From positions 1 through 64,000 of the forward strand of contig DLRY01000076.1 in NCBI GenBank assembly GCA_002500665.1: a stretch of DNA of 64,000 nt. The letters run 5' to 3'. The notes under the pieces were generated by a model. That model made no database searches. It saw nothing but the letters and a program-made list of their open reading frames with translations, and had not been told where the DNA came from. Positions 26,425-35,208 of the stretch are shown here, one piece after another (position 1 is the stretch's first letter; each line of letters starts with the position of its first letter). This stretch comes from Opitutia bacterium UBA7876 (lineage in GTDB: Bacteria > Verrucomicrobiota > Verrucomicrobiia > Opitutales > Seribacteraceae). A program made the position numbers and the translations under genes.

Positions 26425-28590
26425 CTACTGGATGAAGGTGAACTGCCTGGTGTTCATCAAGGCCCAAGCCACGCCAAGGAAGCGCTTGTTGTCGGATTTG
26501 GACAACTCCTCCACCCTCTTGGCCATCGACTTGCGGTATTTATCCTTTTTCTCCTTACTCCAATGGTCGGGAATCCTAAGCGAGGGAGAGGGAAGGCTGG
26601 ATTTTCTTCTTACCAATTCCAGGCAGTCCGCAGTCTCTTGGGCGGTTGGCTCTCGGTTGAGCAGTGAAAGGAACAGAACCTTGATCTTATCCTTGTCCGA
26701 TCCCATGCGAGAGAGGTTTTTGGAGAGGGGGGACTGGGGACTGAACACGGCCCCGTAAATCACCCCGTTAAGAAGGGTAAGGGCTTGGGGAACGGAAGCT
26801 TCCCGACTGGAGTTCTCGATGATCTCGCGGTCGGACTGGCCGAATTCCCGCAGGAAATGACCGGGAGGGGCGGGGGTCGTGATTTCCGAGGCCCTCATGA
26901 GGCTTGCATTGTACCCTTTCCAGCGGGGATCCGTGGGATTTCCCGAGGGTCCTCTGCCGTATAGAGAGCGAACGTCGAAGTCATCGCCCATGATCAATTG
27001 GGCGAAAAGGATCCTTTGTTCGTTACGGGTCTTGCCGTACTCGCGACGCAAGCGGGAAACGGCGACCTGATCGTCCGCCTGCTGGGCTTCCGCCAAACGC
27101 CTCTGAATCTGATCCATTCTTCCGAGAACTTCTTTGCTCGCCTTGGCTCCCTTGCCGGCCAGGCTAACCATCTCGCGAGGCTCGAGGCTCTCCATCTTTC
27201 GTTGGTATTCGGAAAAGCGCTTCAGCTTTTCTCGGACGACGTTCGGGTCCTGCAGTCTTTCGTCCGCATAGGGGACGGAGAGGGAGACGAAGGAGTCCCA
27301 TAATTGTTCGGCAGACATACGCGAAAGAAGGGGAGCCTCGAAATAGTAAGGCTGGTCGTTGGCTAACTCATAGTTGGTAGCCTCCCGTCCGAACGCCTTG
27401 ACGTTGAAAAGAACTCGCTGGAATTCCCGCAGGTCGTAGTCTACCCGGACCATGAGTTTCTCTAAGTGGTCGAGAAGTTCGGGGATGGAGGCTTTCGTGT
27501 TGTCGCGCCAGTCGTCCACGGGCTCGACCAGGCCACGCCCGAAAACCTTTTTCCACATCCGGTTTGCGATCACCTTGGTGAAGCGGGGGTTTTCGGAGGA
27601 GGTGAGCCATTTCCCGTAGAGGCCGACCTTGTTACCGACATTGACACCCTCGAGGGGTTTCCCGAAGATGGGGGCTGGGGAGACCAGGTCCTTGGGTTTG
27701 GCGTCCTCGTACTGGTAGTCGTGGGGAAGGGTAAGCTTTCTCGAAGTGTGTTGTGAGCCGTACTGTAGGGGCCGCATCATTTCCTGAAGGGCCTTGCGCA
27801 GGGCGGCGGCATCTTTGGACTGACCCTTTTTTTTCCTCTGCTTGGGAGAAAGTCCCTTGGTCGCATTTACGAAATGATCCCGGATGCGAGTCTGCAACTC
27901 TCTTCCTTTTCTGGTGGAAATCCCGTAAGTGAAGGCAGCCATTTTGTAGTACTCCTGCTGCGTCCATTTGTCGAAGGGGTGGTTGTGGCACTGGGCGCAT
28001 ACCATCTGGGTGCCGAGGAAGAGCTGGGTGGTGTTGGACATGTTGTCCAGTTCCATACCGGCATCCCGGAGGTAGTAACCGGTGGCTCCGTCCTCCCAGG
28101 GATAGCCCTCGGCGGTGACCAGCGAGTAGGCGACCTGATCGAAAGGCTTGTTCTCCCTGACCTGTTCCTTTACCCAATGGTTGTAGAGTTGGCCGGCCCC
28201 GATCTGGGCTCCTCCGCGCATCCTCGACTTGAGCCTGAGCAGGTCCGCCCACCAGTTGAACATCTGGCTCTCGTAGGCGGGGGAAAGAAGCAGGGAGTCA
28301 ACCAGCATGGTCCTCTTGCGACCATCGCGGTTCGCAAGGTAGGAACTTGCCTCGTCATAGGAGGGAATCCTTCCCGCAATAGCCAGGTAGAGCCTGCGGG
28401 AAAGCCTTGCCTCGTCCAAGTCCCGGGGGACTTCCGCTTTCTCCTTCCGATGGGCCTTCTCGAGAATACGGTCGATGGCCACGGCCTCCTTTCTCACCTG
28501 CTGGGACGAGAGGGAGAGTGGACCGGAATCTGCAATCACGGGAATCGAGAGCAGGGATATAAAAGCGGAAATGATCGAAAAATTCCTCAT
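26425..28590 (-). CDS. DUF1549/DUF1553 (PSD) exported protein
   Basis: A 721-residue exported protein with a signal peptide (about 1-20). The N-terminal DUF1549 region shows RRLYLAIAGRIPSYDEA and WWADLLRL, and includes CAQCHNHPFDKWTQ, a CxxCH-type motif conserved in this family. The C-terminal DUF1553 region includes FTKVIANRMWKKVFGRGLVEPVDDWR and LLNGVIYG. It partners the DUF1501 gene that follows. Members are abundant in PVC bacteria that degrade polysaccharides, but no activity is proven. The CxxCH may bind heme or only a metal. Confidence 0.93.
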   Translation of the reverse strand: MRNFSIISAFISLLSIPVIADSGPLSLSSQQVRKEAVAIDRILEKAHRKEKAEVPRDLDEARLSRRLYLAIAGRIPSYDEASSYLANRDGRKRTMLVDSLLLSPAYESQMFNWWADLLRLKSRMRGGAQIGAGQLYNHWVKEQVRENKPFDQVAYSLVTAEGYPWEDGATGYYLRDAGMELDNMSNTTQLFLGTQMVCAQCHNHPFDKWTQQEYYKMAAFTYGISTRKGRELQTRIRDHFVNATKGLSPKQRKKKGQSKDAAALRKALQEMMRPLQYGSQHTSRKLTLPHDYQYEDAKPKDLVSPAPIFGKPLEGVNVGNKVGLYGKWLTSSENPRFTKVIANRMWKKVFGRGLVEPVDDWRDNTKASIPELLDHLEKLMVRVDYDLREFQRVLFNVKAFGREATNYELANDQPYYFEAPLLSRMSAEQLWDSFVSLSVPYADERLQDPNVVREKLKRFSEYQRKMESLEPREMVSLAGKGAKASKEVLGRMDQIQRRLAEAQQADDQVAVSRLRREYGKTRNEQRILFAQLIMGDDFDVRSLYGRGPSGNPTDPRWKGYNASLMRASEITTPAPPGHFLREFGQSDREIIENSSREASVPQALTLLNGVIYGAVFSPQSPLSKNLSRMGSDKDKIKVLFLSLLNREPTAQETADCLELVRRKSSLPSPSLRIPDHWSKEKKDKYRKSMAKRVEELSKSDNKRFLGVAWALMNTRQFTFIQ

Positions 28591-28630
28591 TGCTGTCTGG
28601 TAATACTAGCGCCGATGGAAAAAGTTGCAC

Positions 28631-28659
28631 TCAAAATCTCTGTCCCTGTGGGATTTTGA
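28631..28659. repeat. 8-bp-arm inverted repeat between two minus-strand genes
   Basis: TCAAAATC (28631-28638) and GATTTTGA (28652-28659) are perfect reverse complements around 13 bases, with a nested TCCC-TGT-GGGA. There is no T-run on either side, so a rho-independent terminator is unlikely. It lies between the TonB-receptor stop and the DUF1549 gene start and could be an operator or mRNA structure. Confidence 0.45.
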
Positions 28660-28707
28660 AAGACCGGACCCAACAAGGAAAAGAGGGCATTTTTTCGTTC
28701 CGCGTGA

Positions 28708-30882
28708 CTAGAATGAGTGGGAGAGGGAGAATATGAAGTTGCGGCCCGGGCCATTCACGCCAGACCCATGGACCCGGAAGTCGGCGTCGCCCAGATTCTC
28801 GACGGCGAGTGTGAGTGTCGTGCGTTCGCCGAAGTCTCGGCCTCCCCGGAGTCCGATGATGGCATAGCTCGGGGTGCCTTCCTCGGGGATGCGGGACTTG
28901 TCGGTTTCGTCCTTTAGGGAAAGGTCGTCTGCCTTACCGACGGCAAGAAGGGAAAATTCCGCCCACCAAGACAAGCCTTCCGGGGCATAGCGGGTGAGGA
29001 ATTCCGCCTGGGAGGGCATTAGCCTGTCGGGCGCCCGCCCGACCGGGGTGTAGTTTCGACCGCCGATGGCCACCGGGCCGGTGGCGTTATCGTCCAGCAT
29101 CTGATCCACCTCGCCGTCCATCCAGGATAGGCGGATTTCCGATCGCCAGGATAGGCTCCAGTCGTAGCCGATCTCGACCTCGAGCCCCTGTATGAACCCG
29201 TCCCCATTGGCCTTGAGAACAGCGGATTGACCAGACTCGATGGGTGAGCGGATGATCATGTCCTCGATCCAAGTGCGGTAGGCGGACATCGACCAGCTCC
29301 ATCCATCCGCTTGACCTCTCAGACCAACCTCGGCCTGTAGGAAGTTTTCCGGGTTAAGGGAGGTGTCGGGCTTTTCGACGGCACTCGTTTCATCAGTCGA
29401 GGTCAAGTCATATAGGCTGGGCGGACGGAAGCCTTGGGAAACCCCGGCGAACAGAAATTTCCCCTCCTCAATCTCCCTGCTGGCTCGCAGGGAGCCGATC
29501 CATTCATCGTAAGTTTTTGCCTCATGGGCTTGGAGGGTGGAAGCGTCGCTGTTCTTTAGGTAATATCGGTCAAGCTCGGCTCGCACCCGAGAAAACCGAA
29601 TGCCCGGCTGCAAGGTCCAACCCGATGCTGATTCGCGCCTATCGTTCAGGTACAAGGCAAATCGATCGTACTGAGCGTCGGCCGCAAGAGGTCCCTGAGC
29701 AAGATCGATACCCCTTATCTGGTCGTCATCAAATTCATAACCGCCGGAAGAGAGGGACTCTCTATGCCATTCCATGCCGTAGGAAATTCTTCCACCCCAG
29801 GGATCGTCGGCTTCCAGTCGGGCGGAAATCCCTAGGTCATCAAGATCGAAATGCTGGACGTCACCGCCTTGGGTGAGGGCCTTCATGCGTGCTCTTTCCT
29901 GCCCGTGCCGGTGCATACTGAGGGTGACGATGCCCGTATCGGCCCACCCTCCGAGATCTTCCCAGGAAACCCTTCCGTAGAAGAGGCTCCGTTCTTGGTC
30001 TAGGCGTCGCCAAAGTTCCGTACCGGGAGAGAGCCCCCGCCAGGTCAATCCGTCCACCGTTTTGTGGGTACGGGGGACCTGGTTCATGAGGACCCGCTGG
30101 ACCCCGAGGGTCATCCTTGCATCCCCGCCTAATTTTCGGGAAAGCCGAAAATTCGTCCCCCTGGAATCATATCCGGTATTCACCTGCTTGCCTACCTCCT
30201 TGCCCCCTTCCAAATCCCCGAAGGAGCGCTCCGCATGGGAGAAGTCGGCCGCCCAGCGGGGATTCGAAACGGTGCCATTTACAAGAGCGGACCATGAGCG
30301 TTCGGCCGAGGACAGTCGTCCCAAAAAGTCACCCTTACGGGCCATGCCGGTTTTCGTAAAACCCGGCTGGCCCGACAGTACGTTGACGACTCCCCCGATG
30401 GCGTCGGCTCCATGGATGATGCCATGGGGTCCACGGATCACTTCCAGGCGTTCAGACCCGAGAAGCTCAACCGTACTCCAGTACTGGTTCGGGCCAGAGC
30501 GCATGGCGGAATGATTGATCCGGATGCCGTCCACGAGCAGAACGTTATGGTATCCGGTAAGCCCCCGAAGATAAGGGGAAGATTGCCCCAGAGCCGTTTT
30601 CTGGACCATCACGGAGGGAAGACCGGTGAGGGCTTCGGACATCGACCGGACTCGATGCCTGAGCTCGGCTAGCTCCATCCTGCTGGTGGACCAGGGAGAG
30701 GATTGCCAAGCTTCGGCGAAGCCCCCTCTTGCGGTCACTATCATGGGGGTAAGTTCGCCGGTCGAGTTGCCTTCGGGCTGAGAAGATGCGGTTGGACTAA
30801 GGATCAGTGTCCCCAAGAGGGCCAAAGTTCCGGTTGCAGTCGCAACCGGCTTGAAAGCGAAGAGAGTTTCAAGCCCAGACAT
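28708..30882 (-). CDS. TonB-dependent outer-membrane receptor
   Basis: A 724-residue receptor. I take the ATG at 30882; an in-frame TTG 36 bp upstream is less likely. A signal segment (about 20-36) leads to a plug domain with PMIVTARGG, SSPYLRGLTGYHNVLLVDGIRINHS and LEVIRGPHGIIHGADAIGGVVNVL. It ends in the typical beta-barrel with the terminal aromatic signature NFIFSLSHSF. It probably imports a metal or metal complex: it sits next to a Met-rich outer-membrane protein, a HupE/UreJ protein and a TroABCD transporter. The ligand is not readable from sequence. Confidence 0.92.
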   Translation of the reverse strand: MSGLETLFAFKPVATATGTLALLGTLILSPTASSQPEGNSTGELTPMIVTARGGFAEAWQSSPWSTSRMELAELRHRVRSMSEALTGLPSVMVQKTALGQSSPYLRGLTGYHNVLLVDGIRINHSAMRSGPNQYWSTVELLGSERLEVIRGPHGIIHGADAIGGVVNVLSGQPGFTKTGMARKGDFLGRLSSAERSWSALVNGTVSNPRWAADFSHAERSFGDLEGGKEVGKQVNTGYDSRGTNFRLSRKLGGDARMTLGVQRVLMNQVPRTHKTVDGLTWRGLSPGTELWRRLDQERSLFYGRVSWEDLGGWADTGIVTLSMHRHGQERARMKALTQGGDVQHFDLDDLGISARLEADDPWGGRISYGMEWHRESLSSGGYEFDDDQIRGIDLAQGPLAADAQYDRFALYLNDRRESASGWTLQPGIRFSRVRAELDRYYLKNSDASTLQAHEAKTYDEWIGSLRASREIEEGKFLFAGVSQGFRPPSLYDLTSTDETSAVEKPDTSLNPENFLQAEVGLRGQADGWSWSMSAYRTWIEDMIIRSPIESGQSAVLKANGDGFIQGLEVEIGYDWSLSWRSEIRLSWMDGEVDQMLDDNATGPVAIGGRNYTPVGRAPDRLMPSQAEFLTRYAPEGLSWWAEFSLLAVGKADDLSLKDETDKSRIPEEGTPSYAIIGLRGGRDFGERTTLTLAVENLGDADFRVHGSGVNGPGRNFIFSLSHSF

Positions 30883-30934
30883 ATTTCGCGTAAAGCTACC
30901 AAATGGCCTTTTCGCCAACTAGCCTAAAATAGGC

Positions 30935-31945
30935 CTACCATGCATATTGCCAGCCGAAGGTCCAAATGGAGTCGGTCTCGAGTTGAATGCCGTTCACGTC
31001 CTGGCTGATGGGTGCTTCCCATTCGGCGGCCACCCGGTGACCTGCGAGACCGTCATTCTGAAAATAATAGTTGAGACCCAGACCGAGAGAGGTCAGGTCT
31101 CCGCCTTGGTGGGCGGAGTTGTAACCGGGAGACATGTTTCGCATCATCATGGTAACGCCCTTGTCCTGGCCATCCACCTCGTCCTGACTGGAGTGGTCGA
31201 TCTTAGCGGAGACGCTGAGTGAATCCGTCAACTTGGCCGCCCCCCAAAGGCTGGCTTCGAAGCGATTGCCCAAGGAGTAACCACGGTCGTTGTCGTCCAG
31301 CCTCAGGGTTCCGCCGATTTGGGCGCCCCATGAGTAGTCTTCCGATTGACCGAGGAAGGTGAGGGCGGGCACAAGGTCCCAAGTCCCCGAGCCAAGCTGC
31401 ATGCCGTAGGGCATGATGGAACCGTCGGCCTTTTTTTCATCAATGTCCCCGGTAGGAACGCTGATGCCAAGGTTGAGGTGGATTCTTCGACCGTCGTCTA
31501 TCCTGGCCAAGTCGTAGAGGCCACTGAGCTTGAGGTCTCCCAAGCCGCTGGTTACCATCGGAGCCATGGCGGCTCCCTGCATGGTCATCTCGTTGTCCAG
31601 GTAGTTCGCCATCCCCATGAGGGTCAACTGGTCCGAAAGTGCGTGCATGGCTCCGAACATGTGCATGTCCATAGTCATCTCCTTGGGCAGCATCATGGCG
31701 TTGAAGCCGTACTTGGCGTTGGCGGCCATGGCGGTGGTGTCGGAGGAACCGTCGAGAAGACCTTCCATCTTCATCGTCATGTATCGGTAGGAGAGCATCC
31801 ATTCGCCCATTTCGTGCATGTGATCACCCATGACGGAGATCGGTCCGTGCCCGTCGGGTCGGGAAGCGGTCCAGTTCCCGTCGTGAGCGAGGGAAGAGAG
31901 GGTAAAAAGAAAGGTAAAGGCAGTGTTAAGGAAAATTTTTTTCAT
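30935..31945 (-). CDS. Met/His-rich outer-membrane beta-barrel protein (phenol-MetA-pathway/transporter-like)
   Basis: The ATG at 31945 opens a signal peptide (MKKIFLNTAFTFLFTLSSLA), preferred over an in-frame TTG. The 336-residue protein has an N-terminal stretch very rich in Met and His (GDHMHEMGEWMLSYRYM, then several MxM steps) followed by alternating strands and a C-terminal aromatic end (WTFGWQYAW). This matches the COG4313-type 'MetA-pathway of phenol degradation' porin group, some of which occur beside copper-resistance genes. It lies just upstream of the TonB receptor on the same strand. Met-rich loops suggest Cu(I) binding, but this is inference. Confidence 0.75.
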   Translation of the reverse strand: MKKIFLNTAFTFLFTLSSLAHDGNWTASRPDGHGPISVMGDHMHEMGEWMLSYRYMTMKMEGLLDGSSDTTAMAANAKYGFNAMMLPKEMTMDMHMFGAMHALSDQLTLMGMANYLDNEMTMQGAAMAPMVTSGLGDLKLSGLYDLARIDDGRRIHLNLGISVPTGDIDEKKADGSIMPYGMQLGSGTWDLVPALTFLGQSEDYSWGAQIGGTLRLDDNDRGYSLGNRFEASLWGAAKLTDSLSVSAKIDHSSQDEVDGQDKGVTMMMRNMSPGYNSAHQGGDLTSLGLGLNYYFQNDGLAGHRVAAEWEAPISQDVNGIQLETDSIWTFGWQYAW

Positions 31946-32078
31946 TGGTAAATAAGTAAAACGGTTCAAAGGGATTTCGAAAACGGCATGAAATCGATAC
32001 CAGGGGCCGGAAAAGACGAATCAGCCGTCGCACAGGGTGCGGCCAACGTTACTCGGCAAAGAAGGGTTTTGAGGGCAA

Positions 32079-32462
32079 TTAAACCCGCGGCGGTGGAATC
32101 TCGGCTTCCCTGAGATCAAGCTGCGGGCCGAGGGTCGCGGGTGGGAGTTTTCCGATTAGGCGGGGCTTGAAGGAAGAAATTGACGCTATTGCCTCGAGAG
32201 CCAGGGGAAGCTTATCGAAAGCGGCTCTGGTCTGGGAAACGCTTTTCTGCTCAGAGTTGGCTTGGTTGCTTACCAGCTCGCATCCCTGACAGCGATGCTT
32301 GCCATCCAGGGTCCATTGGATCGAAGTGGCGATCGAGTCGGTCTCCCCAAAAAATTGTTCGAACATGTTGGCCCAAACCCCAACCTGCAGAAGGGCTAGA
32401 AAGAGTCCGCTGGTCGAGAGGGCAGCTGTGAAGCCAAGGGCGTGGATGATTGTTCTGCTCAT
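32079..32462 (-). CDS. Small exported or anchored protein with CxxC motif
   Basis: A 127-residue protein of unknown function. The start is the ATG at 32462 (MSRTIIHALGF). A hydrophobic segment at about 8-30 is a signal or anchor. The only motif is HRCQGC (Cys58, Cys61), followed by a low-complexity, Pro-rich C-terminus. Similar short CxxC proteins are common as hypotheticals near HupE genes in Verrucomicrobiota, as far as I recall. Position between the HupE gene and the Met-rich outer-membrane protein suggests a metal-handling role. Confidence 0.6.
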   Translation of the reverse strand: MSRTIIHALGFTAALSTSGLFLALLQVGVWANMFEQFFGETDSIATSIQWTLDGKHRCQGCELVSNQANSEQKSVSQTRAAFDKLPLALEAIASISSFKPRLIGKLPPATLGPQLDLREAEIPPPRV

Positions 32463-32526
32463 TGAAGCGGTTAGCAAATTTGAGAATCAAAGAGGATTTT
32501 TCAAGCCGAAAGCCAGAGAGGGATTC

Positions 32527-33723
32527 TCAAAGAAAAATGCGCTCGATAGTCCAATAGCAGCCGATCAAGGCTATCAGAACGGAACCAGGAATCACGATCG
32601 TTTTCCTGTAGGTTTGCGGGTCCTTGATGCCAATGGTCGCCGCCAAGGCCAAGGCGATGACCGCGAGTTGCCCGAACTCGACCCCGAGGTTGAAGCCGAA
32701 GAGACCGGACAGGAGAGAGGCGGCATCCAGCTCAAAGGCCGAGAGGGCCCCGGCAAAACCCAGTCCGTGGATGAGTCCGAACCCGAAGACAATGATCAGG
32801 CGGTAGGGCCTGTATTCTTTCAGGAATATGTTTTCCAGGGCAACGAAGACGATGCTTGCGGCGATGATGGGTTCGACGATTCCAGCGTCAATGGAAACCA
32901 AGCCCAGGGTGGCAAGCCCGAGCGTTATGGTATGGGCAAGGGTAAAGGCGGAAACCTGGTAAAGGAGGGGCCTCCATTTACGGGACAGAAGAAAAAGGCC
33001 CAGTACGAAGAGGATGTGGTCCACCCCCATGGGTACGACGTGCACGAACCCTTGGCGGAGAAAAGAAAGGAAGGTGCTGAACGCACCGCCTTCGTCTCCA
33101 CCATCGCCCCCGTTTTCAGGCGTGGATGCGGCGGAAGACTTTTCATCCTCTTCGCTTGGGCCGGCTGCATCCTCTTTACGCAGACCGGATAGGTCGAGGA
33201 CGAAACTTTCCTCGCCCGGCCAGAGTACGTTAACCCTTCTTTGCGGCTTGCCCGCCAGAAGGTTGGAAAAGACCAAGTCGTAAGGGGCGTCTTCCAGGGC
33301 CTTGATCTGGTAGGAGGAGACCCCTTCCTCCAGGTGTTTTCGCAAGGTTCCCCGAATGAGGATGACGTCACCCTCGACGACGATCTCTTCGTGTTCCTTG
33401 GAGAGGAACTCGTACTGGAAGTCGGGAAGCGTCCATTGCCCTTGGCCGAACTTGATCCGCAAGGATTTGTCGATTAGATTCCGGGATTTCTCCAGAAGTT
33501 CGGCCCTCCCGTCCTCACCAAGCTTGTCGAAGGCTTCCTTTTGGAGGAATGGTACCTCCTCTGGATCCTCGGCAAAACACCTTGGGTCGATTTCCGCCAT
33601 AATGACCGCGGACCCGTTCGCTTCAAAACTGCCGATGACGGGAAGGTCGGGTATGGGATGAGTCCAAGCCGGGATGACTCCGGCAAGAAACGTGAGTAGT
33701 AATGGATAAGGAAAAGGTCTCAT
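32527..33723 (-). CDS. HupE/UreJ family membrane protein
   Basis: A 398-residue protein with signal peptide (MRPFPYPLLLTFLAGVIPAW), a periplasmic N-terminal domain (about 22-215) with an acidic linker (EDEKSSAASTPENGGDGG), then about six or seven TM segments. The conserved HupE_UreJ_2 motifs FVHVVPMGVDHILFVLG and LIHGLGFAGAL are present; such His/Asp motifs line a metal path in Ni/Co-type permeases. It is the first gene of the minus-strand metal set. The transported ion could be Ni, Co, Zn or Cu; the context with Tro-type Mn/Zn genes does not settle it. Confidence 0.88.
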   Translation of the reverse strand: MRPFPYPLLLTFLAGVIPAWTHPIPDLPVIGSFEANGSAVIMAEIDPRCFAEDPEEVPFLQKEAFDKLGEDGRAELLEKSRNLIDKSLRIKFGQGQWTLPDFQYEFLSKEHEEIVVEGDVILIRGTLRKHLEEGVSSYQIKALEDAPYDLVFSNLLAGKPQRRVNVLWPGEESFVLDLSGLRKEDAAGPSEEDEKSSAASTPENGGDGGDEGGAFSTFLSFLRQGFVHVVPMGVDHILFVLGLFLLSRKWRPLLYQVSAFTLAHTITLGLATLGLVSIDAGIVEPIIAASIVFVALENIFLKEYRPYRLIIVFGFGLIHGLGFAGALSAFELDAASLLSGLFGFNLGVEFGQLAVIALALAATIGIKDPQTYRKTIVIPGSVLIALIGCYWTIERIFL

Positions 33724-33860
33724 TATGAAGTTGCAAGGGGGCGAATCGCACCCCTGCCTCTCTTGGCAAAAAAACTAAAAAAGGGTAATTCGTTCTTGAG
33801 TATTTTCGAAAGCAATATTGACTTAAAAATTCACCTCTAACAACCCAATATCATTCTCAT

Positions 33861-34184
33861 ATGAAAAAATTATTCGCTATCATCGCTTCGTTGGCGTTTG
33901 CAGGCACCGTTTTCGCGGGCTGTCCCTCCAAGGCCTTCAAGGCAAAGCTCGTAGGATTTGACAAGGAATCCAAAGTTTTGAGCCTCAAGGCCGGAAAGAA
34001 GGAAATTAAGGTAAAGGTTGGCAGTAAGACCGAAATGGCCGGCTTTGAGTGCCCGACCAAGCTTGCTGCCGGAGCCTCCCTTGAAATTCATGGCTGCAAT
34101 TGCGCAACCAAGAAGGGCAAGCTTCAGGAGGCTACCAAGGTAGCCGTAGCCGCCAAGAAGGGTGGCAAGAAGAAGCAAGGCTAG
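33861..34184 (+). CDS. Small Cys/Lys-rich exported protein
   Basis: A 107-residue protein with a clear signal peptide (MKKLFAIIASLAFAGTVFA). Cys21 directly follows AG, so a lipobox-like VFAGC is possible. The mature part is Lys-rich (AGKKEIKVKVGSK) with Cys64 in FECPTK and a HGCNC pair (Cys79, Cys81), which could bind a metal. It has a short beta-rich pattern like an OB or SH3 fold (VGFDKESKVLSLKAG). It ends at a strong terminator and is divergent from hupE, inside the metal region. It is probably a periplasmic metal-binding protein; the function is unproven. Confidence 0.7.
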   Translation: MKKLFAIIASLAFAGTVFAGCPSKAFKAKLVGFDKESKVLSLKAGKKEIKVKVGSKTEMAGFECPTKLAAGASLEIHGCNCATKKGKLQEATKVAVAAKKGGKKKQG

Positions 34185-34208
34185 TTCCCTTCCATTGAAC
34201 TTTATAAA

Positions 34209-34237
34209 AGCCTCCGGGAGACCGGGGGCTTTTTTTT
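34209..34237. terminator. Bidirectional rho-independent terminator
   Basis: The stem AGCCTCCGG (34209-34217), loop GAGA and arm CCGGGGGCT (34222-34230), with one G-T wobble, are followed by a T8 run ending at 34237 on the plus strand. On the minus strand the same stem is followed by TTTTAT. It therefore ends both the Cys/Lys-rich gene (plus) and the tro operon (minus). Confidence 0.9.
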
Positions 34238-34240
34238 GGC

Positions 34241-35200
34241 TCAAGATTCGGCGACTACCCTTCGCAGGTGAGGCGCCCGCTGAAGCGGACCGCCTTGGGA
34301 ACCAATGACCCAGGCGCATACGAAACAAAGAAAGGCGACCACGACCATAGCCCCGGCAATTGAGCAGTCGAGCCACCTTGCGAGAAAGAAGCCCCCACAG
34401 GAATAGATGACGGACAAGGGGATCGAGCACAAAAGGATTACGGGCATGCGGGTGAAGAAAAAAGCTGCGGTTACGGAGGGGAAAATAAGCATGGATACAA
34501 CCAGGATGACACCCACTGCCTCAAAGGCCGAGACGATCGTGAGCGCAAGCAGAAGCATCAGCCCGAAGTGGATGAGGTTGATGCGTAGCCCGAGGGTTTT
34601 TGCGAGGGTGAGGTCAAAACTGCTCACCAGCAACTGTCGGTAGAAAATGGTTAGGGCAAGAATCACCAGGATGGTGATGGCAAGCATTGAGATCAAGGGC
34701 CTGGAACCTATGTCGAATCCCGCGATGGAAAGGTTCTCGGCTAGAGGAATGAGCCCGATTTCACCATAGAGGAGGCAATCCGGGTCGATGTGGGCGTTGG
34801 ACCCGTGAAGGGAGATGAGCAACACCCCGAGGGCAAAGAAACTGGTGAAAGTAAGCCCGAGCGCGGCATCGGGCTTGAGGATGGATTTTCTTTGCAACCA
34901 CTCGATGCATGCGCTGCAAAGCAAGCCGGCGAGGCAGGCTCCGAAAAACATGGGGAGGAGGGCCCTCGACTGCATGACGATGAAAGCGAGGGCGAGCCCG
35001 GGAAGAATACCGTGACTGATGGCGTCCCCCATGAGGGCAAGACGGCGCACCACGATGAATGCGCCGACCAAACCGCAGGAAAGGCAGACTAGAAAGCCCA
35101 TCAATACGATTTGACCGTTCCAGGCGGCGTCTGCGGCAGTTGCCCAGGGGGTGACGAAGGTATCGATGGGGTCGAAGTCTCTGATGAAAGGTTCCTTCAT
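34241..35200 (-). CDS. troD: Mn/Zn/Fe ABC transporter permease (TroD/ZnuB family)
   Basis: A 319-residue inner-membrane permease of the ABC-3 family with about eight TM segments. Typical motifs are VGAFIVVRRLALMGDAISHGILPG, KTLGLRINLIHFGLMLLLALT and VSAFEAVGVILVVSMLIFPS. It is the last gene of the tro-like operon, 8 bp after the permease-DtxR fusion, and ends directly at the bidirectional terminator. Two different permeases and a TroA-like binding protein match the TroABCD arrangement of manganese/zinc importers. Confidence 0.92.
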   Translation of the reverse strand: MKEPFIRDFDPIDTFVTPWATAADAAWNGQIVLMGFLVCLSCGLVGAFIVVRRLALMGDAISHGILPGLALAFIVMQSRALLPMFFGACLAGLLCSACIEWLQRKSILKPDAALGLTFTSFFALGVLLISLHGSNAHIDPDCLLYGEIGLIPLAENLSIAGFDIGSRPLISMLAITILVILALTIFYRQLLVSSFDLTLAKTLGLRINLIHFGLMLLLALTIVSAFEAVGVILVVSMLIFPSVTAAFFFTRMPVILLCSIPLSVIYSCGGFFLARWLDCSIAGAMVVVAFLCFVCAWVIGSQGGPLQRAPHLRRVVAES

Positions 35201-35208
35201 GGTAGCGT

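Noticed and set aside
33845..33860. Fur-box-like AATATCATTCTCAT before the Cys/Lys-rich gene
   Set aside because: Only one half matches the consensus and it overlaps the position expected for ribosome binding.
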